Shown here: one piece after another, positions 18,320-26,515 of the stretch
Layout of the letters: each line of letters opens with the position of its first letter
Position numbering within the stretch: position 1 is the first letter of the stretch
NCBI GenBank assembly: GCA_020721045.1
Contig: DYNN01000008.1
Location: 1 to 59,157, forward strand
From: Thiomargarita sp.
Lineage (GTDB): Bacteria; Pseudomonadota; Gammaproteobacteria; Beggiatoales; Beggiatoaceae
Reading direction: 5' to 3'
Length of the DNA stretch: 59,157 nucleotides
Program-made: the position numbers and the translations under genes
The notes under the pieces: model-generated
The model's input: only the letters and a program-made list of their open reading frames with translations
What the model was told of the DNA's origin: nothing
Database searches by the model: none

Positions 18320-19996
18320 TCATTGAGCAAATAAAATTCTTAGTCGTTGTTCAATACTGTCTAAAATATCATCTGCATCCATTGGATTACCCGCTAATGT
18401 ATCTAGGTATAATTCTAATCCAATTAACGTGTCAGCTAATGCTTTTAGCTTATTTTCAGGCGGAACAACTTTATCTTTAACAAATATTTTATCAATGTAT
18501 TGATTACATTTTGCCATTAATTTTGCAGCGCGTGCATGGGCTGCAATGAATAAAAATCCTTCTACTTGCTTTAAACGATTAGGCACTTCAAGTAACTCTT
18601 CATCAGGTTGTCCCGTATCAATAAAGGTAACAAGTGGTTGAATGACTTGGGCTAATTCAGTTTTAGCTTCATTCACACCCACACCTAAAATAATGCCAAA
18701 TTGCGGTGTTTCTGAAAATTCGGTATTAGGGCTTTGTTGTAATCGTTGTCTAGCGTGCACACCTTGTACACCTAAAATATCTAATGCTGCGCTAATTTTT
18801 AATAGTGCATTGGCAATATTTAACAAAGAATTCAAATCTGAAGGTCGCTTATTTTGTGTGACTTCTTCAATCATTTTTGCTTGTTGCAACATTGATTTAT
18901 GCTGAACAGTTAAACCCAACAATCCTAATGTATTTGCCATATCTTTCAACAAGATAATCAGTGGCTCCAATTCTGCTACAGACGGATTATCCGCACGATT
19001 GAAAATATCAAGAGTTTCTTCTACCCGCGCAAATTCATCTTTGAGCAAGGTAATCACTGTTTTCATTAATTCAATATCAGGACCTGAAAACATGAGTCGT
19101 GCATTTTGTAAAGCCGCTTCATTTGGAAAGAAATCGCTTAATTTAAAGACTTCTTTAACACTATGAATAACCTTACCTTTGGAACGTGCATGGGCTGCAA
19201 AATATAACAAATTGGTTAATATCACCTTAGGCACAGGCTGACGTAGCGCGAGATTACCATGATCCACGATTTGTTTGATTAATGCATCAATCTGTTTCAA
19301 TAAACCAATTAGGTTATTATTAAGTTCAATACCTTTCTGTAAAGTTGCCTCCAAAATACCTTCAGTAACCCACCAAACTTTGGTTACTGGCGCACTACCA
19401 GTTACTTGCTGTAGTTTTTGCATCACGCCATAAAGAAATTTGGCGCCTTCGTCGGGAGAAGCGGGATTTTTTGCTAAAGCAACATAGCCTTTTTGATAGG
19501 CAGCTCTCAATTTATTGACATATTCTTTTAGTTTGTCATCTGGCATTTTTGGGGCTTTCACATGAGGAATCGCAACAGAAACATCAGGCGCAAACAAACT
19601 ATTTGCCGGTAAAGCGGCTTGTTTTCTTAACGCACGCAGTTCATTGAGCAAAGGCAATAAAGCCAATGGCATATCGCGCTGCACAATTAGTAGATGGTCT
19701 AAATAATTAGGCAACTGAATTAAAGCCCGCATGAGCACATCATAGGTGGTTTCATTACTGTCAATCTTTCCTGACAATAGCGTTTTGATCGTTTGCTCTA
19801 CATTTTGTACGAGCGATGACGCTGTTTGTAGTTCTAACATGCTGAGCACACCGCGTATTTCATGTAGCCAAACGACACACTGTTGTAATGGTGCTGTATC
19901 TGTCTGGTTTTCAACAAATTGTTCTAATGTCTGGCGTGTTTGTTTCAGACTTTCGTCAATTGTTGCCTTCACCCATCTTAGGGCAGAGTACTTCAT
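18320..19996 (-). CDS. ChpA N-terminal-like protein (separate Hpt-type modules)
   Basis: A 558-aa protein whose start (YSALRWVKATIDESLKQTR) strongly resembles the N-terminus of ChpA. It is mostly helical and seems built of degenerate Hpt-like bundles. I do not see a canonical HTLKG phosphosite; the equivalent place reads VVWLHEIRGVLSML near residue 48. It could be a scaffold or regulatory part of the kinase. In the family this stretch is fused to the kinase; here it ends in TGA and the kinase starts 58 nt downstream in the same operon. Either the gene is split in this lineage or a frameshift or assembly error separates the parts. Confidence 0.75.
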   Translation of the reverse strand: MKYSALRWVKATIDESLKQTRQTLEQFVENQTDTAPLQQCVVWLHEIRGVLSMLELQTASSLVQNVEQTIKTLLSGKIDSNETTYDVLMRALIQLPNYLDHLLIVQRDMPLALLPLLNELRALRKQAALPANSLFAPDVSVAIPHVKAPKMPDDKLKEYVNKLRAAYQKGYVALAKNPASPDEGAKFLYGVMQKLQQVTGSAPVTKVWWVTEGILEATLQKGIELNNNLIGLLKQIDALIKQIVDHGNLALRQPVPKVILTNLLYFAAHARSKGKVIHSVKEVFKLSDFFPNEAALQNARLMFSGPDIELMKTVITLLKDEFARVEETLDIFNRADNPSVAELEPLIILLKDMANTLGLLGLTVQHKSMLQQAKMIEEVTQNKRPSDLNSLLNIANALLKISAALDILGVQGVHARQRLQQSPNTEFSETPQFGIILGVGVNEAKTELAQVIQPLVTFIDTGQPDEELLEVPNRLKQVEGFLFIAAHARAAKLMAKCNQYIDKIFVKDKVVPPENKLKALADTLIGLELYLDTLAGNPMDADDILDSIEQRLRILFAQ

Positions 19997-20034
19997 CTTT
20001 TAGTTACCAATCTCTCTAATGAATCTGTAAATTA

Positions 20035-22116
20035 TTATTTAAGGTTTTTAGTCATTTGTTCAATTTCTTTCAGCGCATCTTCTGGTAATCTAAAGCCAGA
20101 GACTGATGTCTTTAATTCATTGGCTAAGACAGCAAGACGCTCAATAGCCGCAGCGGTTTCTTTAGTACCTTGTGAAGTTTGCGTGGTAATTTCTTGAATA
20201 ATGGTCATTGTACCTGAAATATTGGATGCAACCGCCGCTTGTGTTCGGGAGGTTTGAGAAATATTTTCGATTTGACCAGCTAATTGCACGGAAACCTTTT
20301 CAATTTCGGTGAGTGCCTCACCTGCTCTTTCGGCAATTTTAGCACCATTTACAACCCCACTGGTACTTTGTTCCATTGAACTGACTGCTTCATTGGTATC
20401 GCTTTGAATAGTTTTAACTAATGCGTCAATTTGTTTAGTTGCATTACCGGATCGTTCTGCCAATCGTTGAACTTCATCTGCAACAACCGCAAATCCACGT
20501 CCAGCTTCTCCTGCCATTGCCGCTTGAATCGCAGCATTTAATGCAAGGATATTGGTTTGATCAGCAATATCATCAATTAAACCAACAATTTCCCCAATTT
20601 CTTGTGAACTTTCACCTAAGCGTTTAATACGTTTAGAAGTTTCTTGAATTTGCTCACGAATTGAATCCATACCTGTAATCGTGTCTTGCACTGCTTTAGC
20701 ACCTTTGCTGGCAATGGTAACCGATTTTTTTGCAACATCTGCTGATTCAACTGCATTAGCAGATACTTTCTTAACCGAATTTGCCATACCGATAATGGCT
20801 TGACCGGCTTTGGCAATTTGTTGTGCTTGTCTTTCACTGGCTTGAATCAATTGAGCTGCTGTTTGTCTGGTAGATTGAGCGGCAGCTGTGACTTGAGTGG
20901 CTGTTTTGTTAATACTAATAACTAATTCGCGTAATGCTTCGATGGAATAGTTAATAGCATCTGCAATTGCACCAGTAAAATCTTCTGTAACAGTTGCATT
21001 AACAGTTAGATCACCATCTGCCAAATCAGCAATTTCACTCAATAACCGTAAAATGGCTTCTTGGTTACGTTGATTGGTTTTTTGACTGTCTTGTAAACGT
21101 AATTTAGTTTCAGCTTCTCGTGCTTGATTAATACGTGTGATAATGACACTTAACAATACTAACATTAACAATACGATACCTGCTAATATATTGCCTAAAT
21201 TAGCAGAAATAAACCGCCCTTCAGAGGCGCTGATATATGCTTCGTGTAATTTTTCAATTGCATTTAATATATGGGGATTTGCATCGGTAATTGCTAATAG
21301 TGCGTCTTTTGCTTGAAAGAGTTGTTCTGATTTATCTAAAAAATAATCAATCTGTTCGATGCGAGCTTCAAATAATGCAGCTAAATCTTGAATAGCTTGT
21401 TGTGCTGCGGTATCAGCAATGGGTGTGACTTCATCATTACCATCCAGCAAATTTGCTAATACATCACCAAATTCGCTAATATCATCACCTAATTGTTGTT
21501 CTGCATTAATCGCTTCAGCATCACCGCGAAATGAAATACGAATATTATTAGAAATTCTTTCCAGTAACATAAGTTGATTGGTTGCAAGGCGCATTTGCAT
21601 GGGGGTTGCCTCGCCTGCAATCATGGTTTGTAGCACTGAGTTAGTTTTAGCAGCAATATCGACTGCGATTTGTGATAATTGGGTATATTGTCCATAAAGT
21701 CGTGTGACAGCTTCTTGTGTGCTAACCAGTTGAGCAATGTTGGTTTCTGTTTCTTTCCAAAGTGTGCTTAATACAGTTAGCGCAGGTATTGCTTCCTCTG
21801 GTGTACCCGCCATGCCTGTTTCTTCATTGCCAGTGGAAAGTAAATCCAGACTCTTTTTGTATTGAATACGTGAATCAATAAGGTTTTTGAATGCTTCTTC
21901 ATTACCCCGTGCCGCTGCGGTTGCATGTTGGGTAATTTGCTGTGAAAGCAGACGTTGTTGAGTCACATAACTCAGATATTCCTCGTCATGATCTTTATCA
22001 ATCGCGACAAGGTAAAACGTTAATACCATTAATATAAATGATATTAGTAAGATTCCAATAAACATAAACAGCCATGTATTTTTATTTACAACTGGCTTTA
22101 GTGAAATTTTTTGCAT
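20035..22116 (-). CDS. pilJ: Type IV pilus methyl-accepting chemotaxis protein PilJ
   Basis: Transmembrane chemoreceptor for the Chp system (693 aa). A first membrane helix lies at about 15-38. The periplasmic part contains two PilJ-type modules; the first reads [21 protein letters not shown] second helix lies at about 305-325, followed by a HAMP-like region and a long MCP signalling coiled coil. The hairpin tip has [18 protein letters not shown] and [23 protein letters not shown] lies about 14 nt before the ATG. It is separated from pilI by 435 nt of noncoding DNA but otherwise follows the usual order G-H-I-J. Confidence 0.93.
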   Translation of the reverse strand: MQKISLKPVVNKNTWLFMFIGILLISFILMVLTFYLVAIDKDHDEEYLSYVTQQRLLSQQITQHATAAARGNEEAFKNLIDSRIQYKKSLDLLSTGNEETGMAGTPEEAIPALTVLSTLWKETETNIAQLVSTQEAVTRLYGQYTQLSQIAVDIAAKTNSVLQTMIAGEATPMQMRLATNQLMLLERISNNIRISFRGDAEAINAEQQLGDDISEFGDVLANLLDGNDEVTPIADTAAQQAIQDLAALFEARIEQIDYFLDKSEQLFQAKDALLAITDANPHILNAIEKLHEAYISASEGRFISANLGNILAGIVLLMLVLLSVIITRINQAREAETKLRLQDSQKTNQRNQEAILRLLSEIADLADGDLTVNATVTEDFTGAIADAINYSIEALRELVISINKTATQVTAAAQSTRQTAAQLIQASERQAQQIAKAGQAIIGMANSVKKVSANAVESADVAKKSVTIASKGAKAVQDTITGMDSIREQIQETSKRIKRLGESSQEIGEIVGLIDDIADQTNILALNAAIQAAMAGEAGRGFAVVADEVQRLAERSGNATKQIDALVKTIQSDTNEAVSSMEQSTSGVVNGAKIAERAGEALTEIEKVSVQLAGQIENISQTSRTQAAVASNISGTMTIIQEITTQTSQGTKETAAAIERLAVLANELKTSVSGFRLPEDALKEIEQMTKNLK

Positions 22117-22551
22117 AAGTAAACTTTACCCTCCACAAACAGGCATACTGGCACGATCACCGCGTATGCAACGATTAAATTTCCAATTTATTTTCGCGCT
22201 ATAAAGCAAACTGGTTTTCCTAAAAAGTTGGCGAGGAAATTCGTGCAGATAATAGTAACTGTTGTTGTCCATTGTCTTCCATGCCTATTTTGATTAACTA
22301 GTAGTGGTAAAACGCTTAAATTTTTGTAAATCACTTACAACAGTTATTGCTAAAACAAGTACTCAACATTATTCTCCCCAATTTCAAACAATATGAGCTT
22401 TCGATTTTCATCAAATCAGCCTGTTTTATAACAGCCACTGTGTAGATTTTACAACGTACGCATCATTTTGTGCGCTTTTCAATGCAGAAAAAAATTATCT
22501 ATCTATTTTTCATTTAGTTATTGCAAGATAAATTATGCTGCTGTAGTAAAA
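22117..22551. other. 435-bp gap between pilI and pilJ, no gene seen
   Basis: No ORF with supportable coding character is present on either strand. The DNA is AT-rich. A gap this large inside an otherwise tight chemosensory operon suggests that pilJ has its own promoter, but I could not identify a clear one. Confidence 0.4.
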
Positions 22552-23100
22552 CTATATTGCTGCTTTTAAAAATATTTCATTTTCGGCTAAAGCATGCATA
22601 TCAAATACGGTCCATGTTGTACTATCATACGAAAATAACCCTTTAGCAAAGGGCGCAATCCATGCTTCTTTACAAGGCGTTTCCATATCACGAATATGTT
22701 CAGGAAAATGCTTGATACCCATAACTTCATCAACCAGTAAACCGGCGTAAATACCGGCATGACTGATGATGACTAAACGTGTCCTGTTTTCGATGATAAG
22801 TGGGCGATTATCTAAGCAAGCTTTTAAATCAATCACTGGCAGTAATAATCCACGCACATTGGCAAGCCCTTTGACCCAAGCTTTTGCGCCCGGCACTTTA
22901 GCTAAAACAGTAGGGCACAAGATCACTTCGCGAATTTCACTAATGGGTGATACAAGTAGTGCTTCTCCTAAACGAAAAGCAATACCTCGCCAAATCTCTT
23001 GTACGTTTTCTTGACGTGGCAACCCTTTGGCACGCAATTTTGCACGTCGTTCAATCTCTTGCAATAATTGAAAAGGAGTATGAATTGTTGTGTTTACCAT
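22552..23100 (-). CDS. pilI: Chemosensory CheW-like adaptor PilI
   Basis: CheW-domain protein of 182 aa that should couple PilJ to the ChpA kinase. The CheW fold is recognisable from the GIAFRLGEALLVSPISEIREV start, the VPGAKAWVKGLANVRGLLLPVIDL segment and the C-terminal VVDEVMGIKHF-like strand, here LLVDEVMGIKHF. Its position downstream of pilG-pilH and upstream of pilJ matches PilI of Pseudomonas. The gap to pilH is 90 nt. Confidence 0.92.
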   Translation of the reverse strand: MVNTTIHTPFQLLQEIERRAKLRAKGLPRQENVQEIWRGIAFRLGEALLVSPISEIREVILCPTVLAKVPGAKAWVKGLANVRGLLLPVIDLKACLDNRPLIIENRTRLVIISHAGIYAGLLVDEVMGIKHFPEHIRDMETPCKEAWIAPFAKGLFSYDSTTWTVFDMHALAENEIFLKAAI

Positions 23101-23190
23101 AGAGCATTATTTTCGTATGATGCGCGTAGCTTTGGTAAGATTATCGTTAAAAATCATCATAACGACAAAAGCTTATCGTCGGTCATCGAT

Positions 23191-23553
23191 TCATCCTATC
23201 AAACGTTTCACTGCATCCAGTAATTCATCTTGCTTGACCGGTTTAACCAGAAATTCTTTAGCACCTTGCATCAAACCCCACGCGCGATCGCTTTCCATAT
23301 TTTTAGAAGAAACGATAATCACTGGGATCGAACTCGTCTCTGGTGCTTTGGTAATCTTGCGGGTTGCTTGAAAGCCATTTAAACCGGGCATGACCACATC
23401 CATAATAATTAAATTAGGCTTAGTGTCTTTAGCCTTTTGTATGCCTTCCTCACCATTAGAAGCTTCGGAAGTCTGGTAACCTTGACCTTCCAAAATATTC
23501 TTAACAAGATAGGCATCGGTAGGAGAATCGTCTACTATTAATATATGTGCCAT
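23191..23553 (-). CDS. pilH: Response regulator PilH
   Basis: Single receiver domain (120 aa) with acidic pocket DD at 8-9, phosphoacceptor Asp52 (IIMDVVMPG) and the conserved Lys in FLVKPVKQDEL. There is no output domain. In the Chp system PilH is the stand-alone regulator associated with pilus retraction or with acting as a phosphate sink. The gene order after pilG supports the name. Confidence 0.92.
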   Translation of the reverse strand: MAHILIVDDSPTDAYLVKNILEGQGYQTSEASNGEEGIQKAKDTKPNLIIMDVVMPGLNGFQATRKITKAPETSSIPVIIVSSKNMESDRAWGLMQGAKEFLVKPVKQDELLDAVKRLIG

Positions 23554-23569
23554 ACCTTATCTCTACAAT

Positions 23570-23998
23570 TTACTGTTGTTTTGAAGTTTCATTAACGTCA
23601 ACTACGTAGGCTTTAATGGTACTTAATAATTCTTCTCGTGTAAAAGGCTTTGTCATGTAGTGTTCAGCTCCTACAATACGCCCTCGCGCTCGCTCAAATA
23701 AGCCATCTTTACTAGATAGCATGACAATGGGTGTCTTTTTAAATGTTGGATTATTTTTAATCAGTGCACAAGTCTGATAACCATCAAGACGTGGCATCAT
23801 GATATCGACAAAAATAATATTGGGTTGATATTCCATTACTTTAGATAAAGATTCAAAACCATCGGTTGCGGTAATGACTTCACAACCGGCTTTTTTTAAA
23901 AGTGTTTCCGCAGTGCGACGAATGGTTTTACTATCATCTATCACTACCACCTTAATTCCTTCAAAATTTGCTTCGCTACTCACGGTTTTATCCACCAC
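23570..23998 (-). CDS. pilG: Response regulator PilG
   Basis: Single receiver domain (142 aa) with acidic pocket residues DD at 21-22, phosphoacceptor Asp65 (IIFVDIMMPR) and Lys in YMTKPFTREEL. The N-terminal extension of about 15 residues before the receiver is typical of PilG, which promotes pilus extension when phosphorylated. It is the first gene of the operon, 16 nt upstream of pilH. Confidence 0.93.
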   Translation of the reverse strand: MVDKTVSSEANFEGIKVVVIDDSKTIRRTAETLLKKAGCEVITATDGFESLSKVMEYQPNIIFVDIMMPRLDGYQTCALIKNNPTFKKTPIVMLSSKDGLFERARGRIVGAEHYMTKPFTREELLSTIKAYVVDVNETSKQQ

Positions 23999-24417
23999 GC
24001 AGAATATATAAAAATACTTTTATTTAGTATAAAACGAGCATGATTCGATTACTATTTATACTAGTCGTTATCAGATATGTCAAACGACATAACCATCTCG
24101 CAAAAAAGAGACCAAACTAACATTGTTTGTTATCATCAGTAGATTATTTCTAGTCAACTCGCAGCAGATAAATTGAACTGTTTTTTTCATATAATAGACC
24201 CTAATATATAGTATCAAGAGTTAGAAGTTACCCGCAGTCACTAGGGTATCGTAAGCTATCTACTGATTTTCTCATGAGTTCAAACATCATTAAGTATTAT
24301 TTTAACACAATACGCAAATGAACACTGGTTTTGATCAAGTTTATTAAAGCTGTATTGTAAACGAAACGACTCGCTAACACACTATTTTAAGTTAACCGAT
24401 TGCTCAAAAGGCACAGT
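23999..24417. other. Divergent control region between pilG and gshA
   Basis: About 420 bp, very AT-rich, lying between the starts of two divergent genes. Both promoters must be here. I see no confident -35/-10 pair and no operator-like palindrome. GCAAAA- and TATA-like tracts occur but are not discriminating in such AT-rich DNA. Confidence 0.4.
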
Positions 24418-25701
24418 ATGTATTCAGATTCTCTCAATACCGTCCCCCATTTAACTACAGTTTTACGTGGACCTTTACAACATTTAGAAAGTCATTTGCT
24501 GCAAAATCAGGCAGAAATCGAAAAATGGTTTCGTCAACAGTGGCATATTGCGCCAGCCCCTTTTTACACTTCTGTTGATTTACGCAATGCAGGATTTAAA
24601 TTGGCTCCAGTGGATACTAATTTATTCCCAGGCGGTTTTAATAATTTGAATCCAGCTTTCTTGCCTCTTTGCATTCAAGCCGTGCAATCAGCAATCGAAC
24701 GCATCAATATTAGTACAACACGGATACTCATTATTTCTGAAAATCACACTAGAAATTTATTTTATTTTGAAAGTATTTTAACCTTGCGTGATATTCTGCA
24801 ACAAGCGGGTGTTGAAGTACGTATTGGCTCTATGCAACCCAATTTAAAAGCACCACAAGAAATTATGTTACCGTCAGGATACAGCATCACATTAGAACCG
24901 CTAATTCGCATTGATAATTATGTGAGCGTTAAAGATTTCATGCCCTGTATCATCTTATTAAATAATGATTTATCAGACGGTTGCCCCCCAATTCTTGAAA
25001 ATATTCAGCAATTAATCATGCCACCATTACATTTAGGTTGGTATACTCGTTTAAAATCTAAGCATTTTACTCACTATCGTCAAGTTGCCCAAGAATTTTC
25101 TCAACAATTAAATGTAGACCCTTGGCTAATTGAACCCTTATTTAAAAATTGTGGCGAAATTGATTTTATGAAACGTTCAGGTGAAGATTGCTTAGCTGAT
25201 AATGTCACCGCTTTGTTACATGATATTCAAAAGAAGTATACTCAATATCAAGTACCCTATAAACCCTTTGTTATCATTAAGGCTGATTCAGGCACTTATG
25301 GTATGGGTATTATGACAATACATGATCCAGAAGAAATTTACCATCTTAACCGCAAACAACGCACCCGCATGGCGGCAACCAAAGCAGGACAAAAAAATAC
25401 GAAAGTGATTATTCAAGAAGGCGTTTATACTTTTGAAACATTAGGAGAAGCGGTTGCTGAACCCGTGGTATATATGATTGATCATTTCGTTGTAGGTGGA
25501 TTTTATCGTGTACATACTGAGCGCGGTATTAACGAAAATCTGAATGCACCGGGCATGCATTTTGAGCCGCTTGCTTTCGTAGATTCTTGCATCACACCAA
25601 ATCAAGACATGGAACCCGATGCCTGTCCCAACCGCTTTTATGCTTACGGCGTTATTGCGCGACTTGCTTTACTGGCAGCCGCCCGCGAATTGCAGGAATA
25701 G
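24418..25701 (+). CDS. gshA: Glutamate--cysteine ligase (proteobacterial ATP-grasp-like type)
   Basis: First step of glutathione synthesis, joining glutamate and cysteine with ATP. The 427-aa protein resembles the Acidithiobacillus-type GshA family, which is unrelated in length to E. coli GshA (518 aa). Recognisable blocks are SVDLRNAGFKLAPVDTNLFP near the N-terminus, the PFVIIKADSGTYGMGIMT nucleotide-binding segment and the C-terminal ACPNRFYAYGVIARLALL. The ATG at 24418 has AAAAGG 6 nt upstream; an in-frame TTG at 24400 is less likely. A gshB gene often follows in this family but does not here; a hairpin terminator comes next. Confidence 0.9.
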   Translation: MYSDSLNTVPHLTTVLRGPLQHLESHLLQNQAEIEKWFRQQWHIAPAPFYTSVDLRNAGFKLAPVDTNLFPGGFNNLNPAFLPLCIQAVQSAIERINISTTRILIISENHTRNLFYFESILTLRDILQQAGVEVRIGSMQPNLKAPQEIMLPSGYSITLEPLIRIDNYVSVKDFMPCIILLNNDLSDGCPPILENIQQLIMPPLHLGWYTRLKSKHFTHYRQVAQEFSQQLNVDPWLIEPLFKNCGEIDFMKRSGEDCLADNVTALLHDIQKKYTQYQVPYKPFVIIKADSGTYGMGIMTIHDPEEIYHLNRKQRTRMAATKAGQKNTKVIIQEGVYTFETLGEAVAEPVVYMIDHFVVGGFYRVHTERGINENLNAPGMHFEPLAFVDSCITPNQDMEPDACPNRFYAYGVIARLALLAAARELQE

Positions 25702-25735
25702 GAAATCAGTTGTAACTTTTAATAAATAATCACAA

Positions 25736-25771
25736 GTAAGATACGGTTTACACTAATTTTCCGTATCTTAC
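25736..25771 (+). terminator. Hairpin after gshA
   Basis: A perfect 11-bp stem, GTAAGATACGG/CCGTATCTTAC, with a 14-nt loop lies 34 nt after the gshA stop. A T-rich stretch ending in six T residues begins a few bases later. It is a probable intrinsic terminator for gshA. Confidence 0.7.
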
Positions 25772-25872
25772 ATTTCCGATTTTTTACTTACCAAAAGCTA
25801 CCATGATTTTAGCAACAGTGAAACAGTCGGGTGAATCTACCAAAGTGCGAATTTTATCTACGTCCGAACCAT

Positions 25873-26232
25873 TCAATTTCTCAAAATAACTAAAACATCT
25901 TCCAACTCTCTAACAAGTTGTTGAATAATTGATGATTGTTCAGAAGAATGCGTGAAATTATTTGTTTCGTCTTCAGTTAAACGCTGTTTTGCGCCACCAA
26001 TGGTAAAACCTTCCTCATAAAGCAAGGCGCGAATCTGACGAATCAGAACCACGTCTTCTCGCTGATAATAACGCCGATTGCCTCGCCGTTTAATCGGTTT
26101 TAGTTGTAAAAATTCTTGTTCCCAATAACGCAACACATGCGGTTTAACTGCACACAAATCACTTACTTCACCGATTGTAAAATAACGTTTACCCGGGATA
26201 ACGGGTAATTCGTTACTGCTTACTTCCAGCAT
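25873..26232 (-). CDS. MerR-family regulator downstream of ihfA
   Basis: A 119-aa protein with a MerR-type winged helix-turn-helix at residues 15-85 ([40 protein letters not shown]). A short helical tail follows and no metal-binding Cys set is seen. This uncharacterised MerR-like protein is widely found directly after ihfA in gammaproteobacteria. The start overlaps the ihfA 3' end by 20 nt, so the two are translated from one mRNA. The regulated genes are unknown. Confidence 0.9.
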   Translation of the reverse strand: MLEVSSNELPVIPGKRYFTIGEVSDLCAVKPHVLRYWEQEFLQLKPIKRRGNRRYYQREDVVLIRQIRALLYEEGFTIGGAKQRLTEDETNNFTHSSEQSSIIQQLVRELEDVLVILRN

Positions 26233-26512
26233 AGGCTTCTACTCTAGATCTGAGTTTTTGTCCAGGACGGAAAGTCACAACACGACGCGCGCTAATTGGA
26301 ATTTCTTCTCCAGTCTTAGGGTTACGACCTGGGCGTTGATTTTTATCCCGTAAATCAAAATTACCAAATCCGGATAATTTAACTTGTTCTCCCTTTTCTA
26401 ATGCAGTGCGAATTTCTTCAAAAAACAAGTCAACCATTTCTTTGGCTTCTCGCTTATTTAATCCCATTTCTTCAAATAACTTTTCTGCCATTGTTGCTTT
26501 TGTAAGTGCCAT
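26213..26512 (-). CDS. ihfA: Integration host factor subunit alpha
   Basis: HU/IHF-family DNA-bending protein of 99 aa. With IhfB it forms the heterodimer that bends DNA sharply. [20 protein letters not shown] is the typical IhfA N-terminus, and the arm [14 protein letters not shown] carries the intercalating Pro. It sits 3 nt after pheT and overlaps the MerR-like gene, as in most gammaproteobacteria. Confidence 0.97.
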   Translation of the reverse strand: MALTKATMAEKLFEEMGLNKREAKEMVDLFFEEIRTALEKGEQVKLSGFGNFDLRDKNQRPGRNPKTGEEIPISARRVVTFRPGQKLRSRVEAYAGSKQ

Positions 26513-26515
26513 AAT

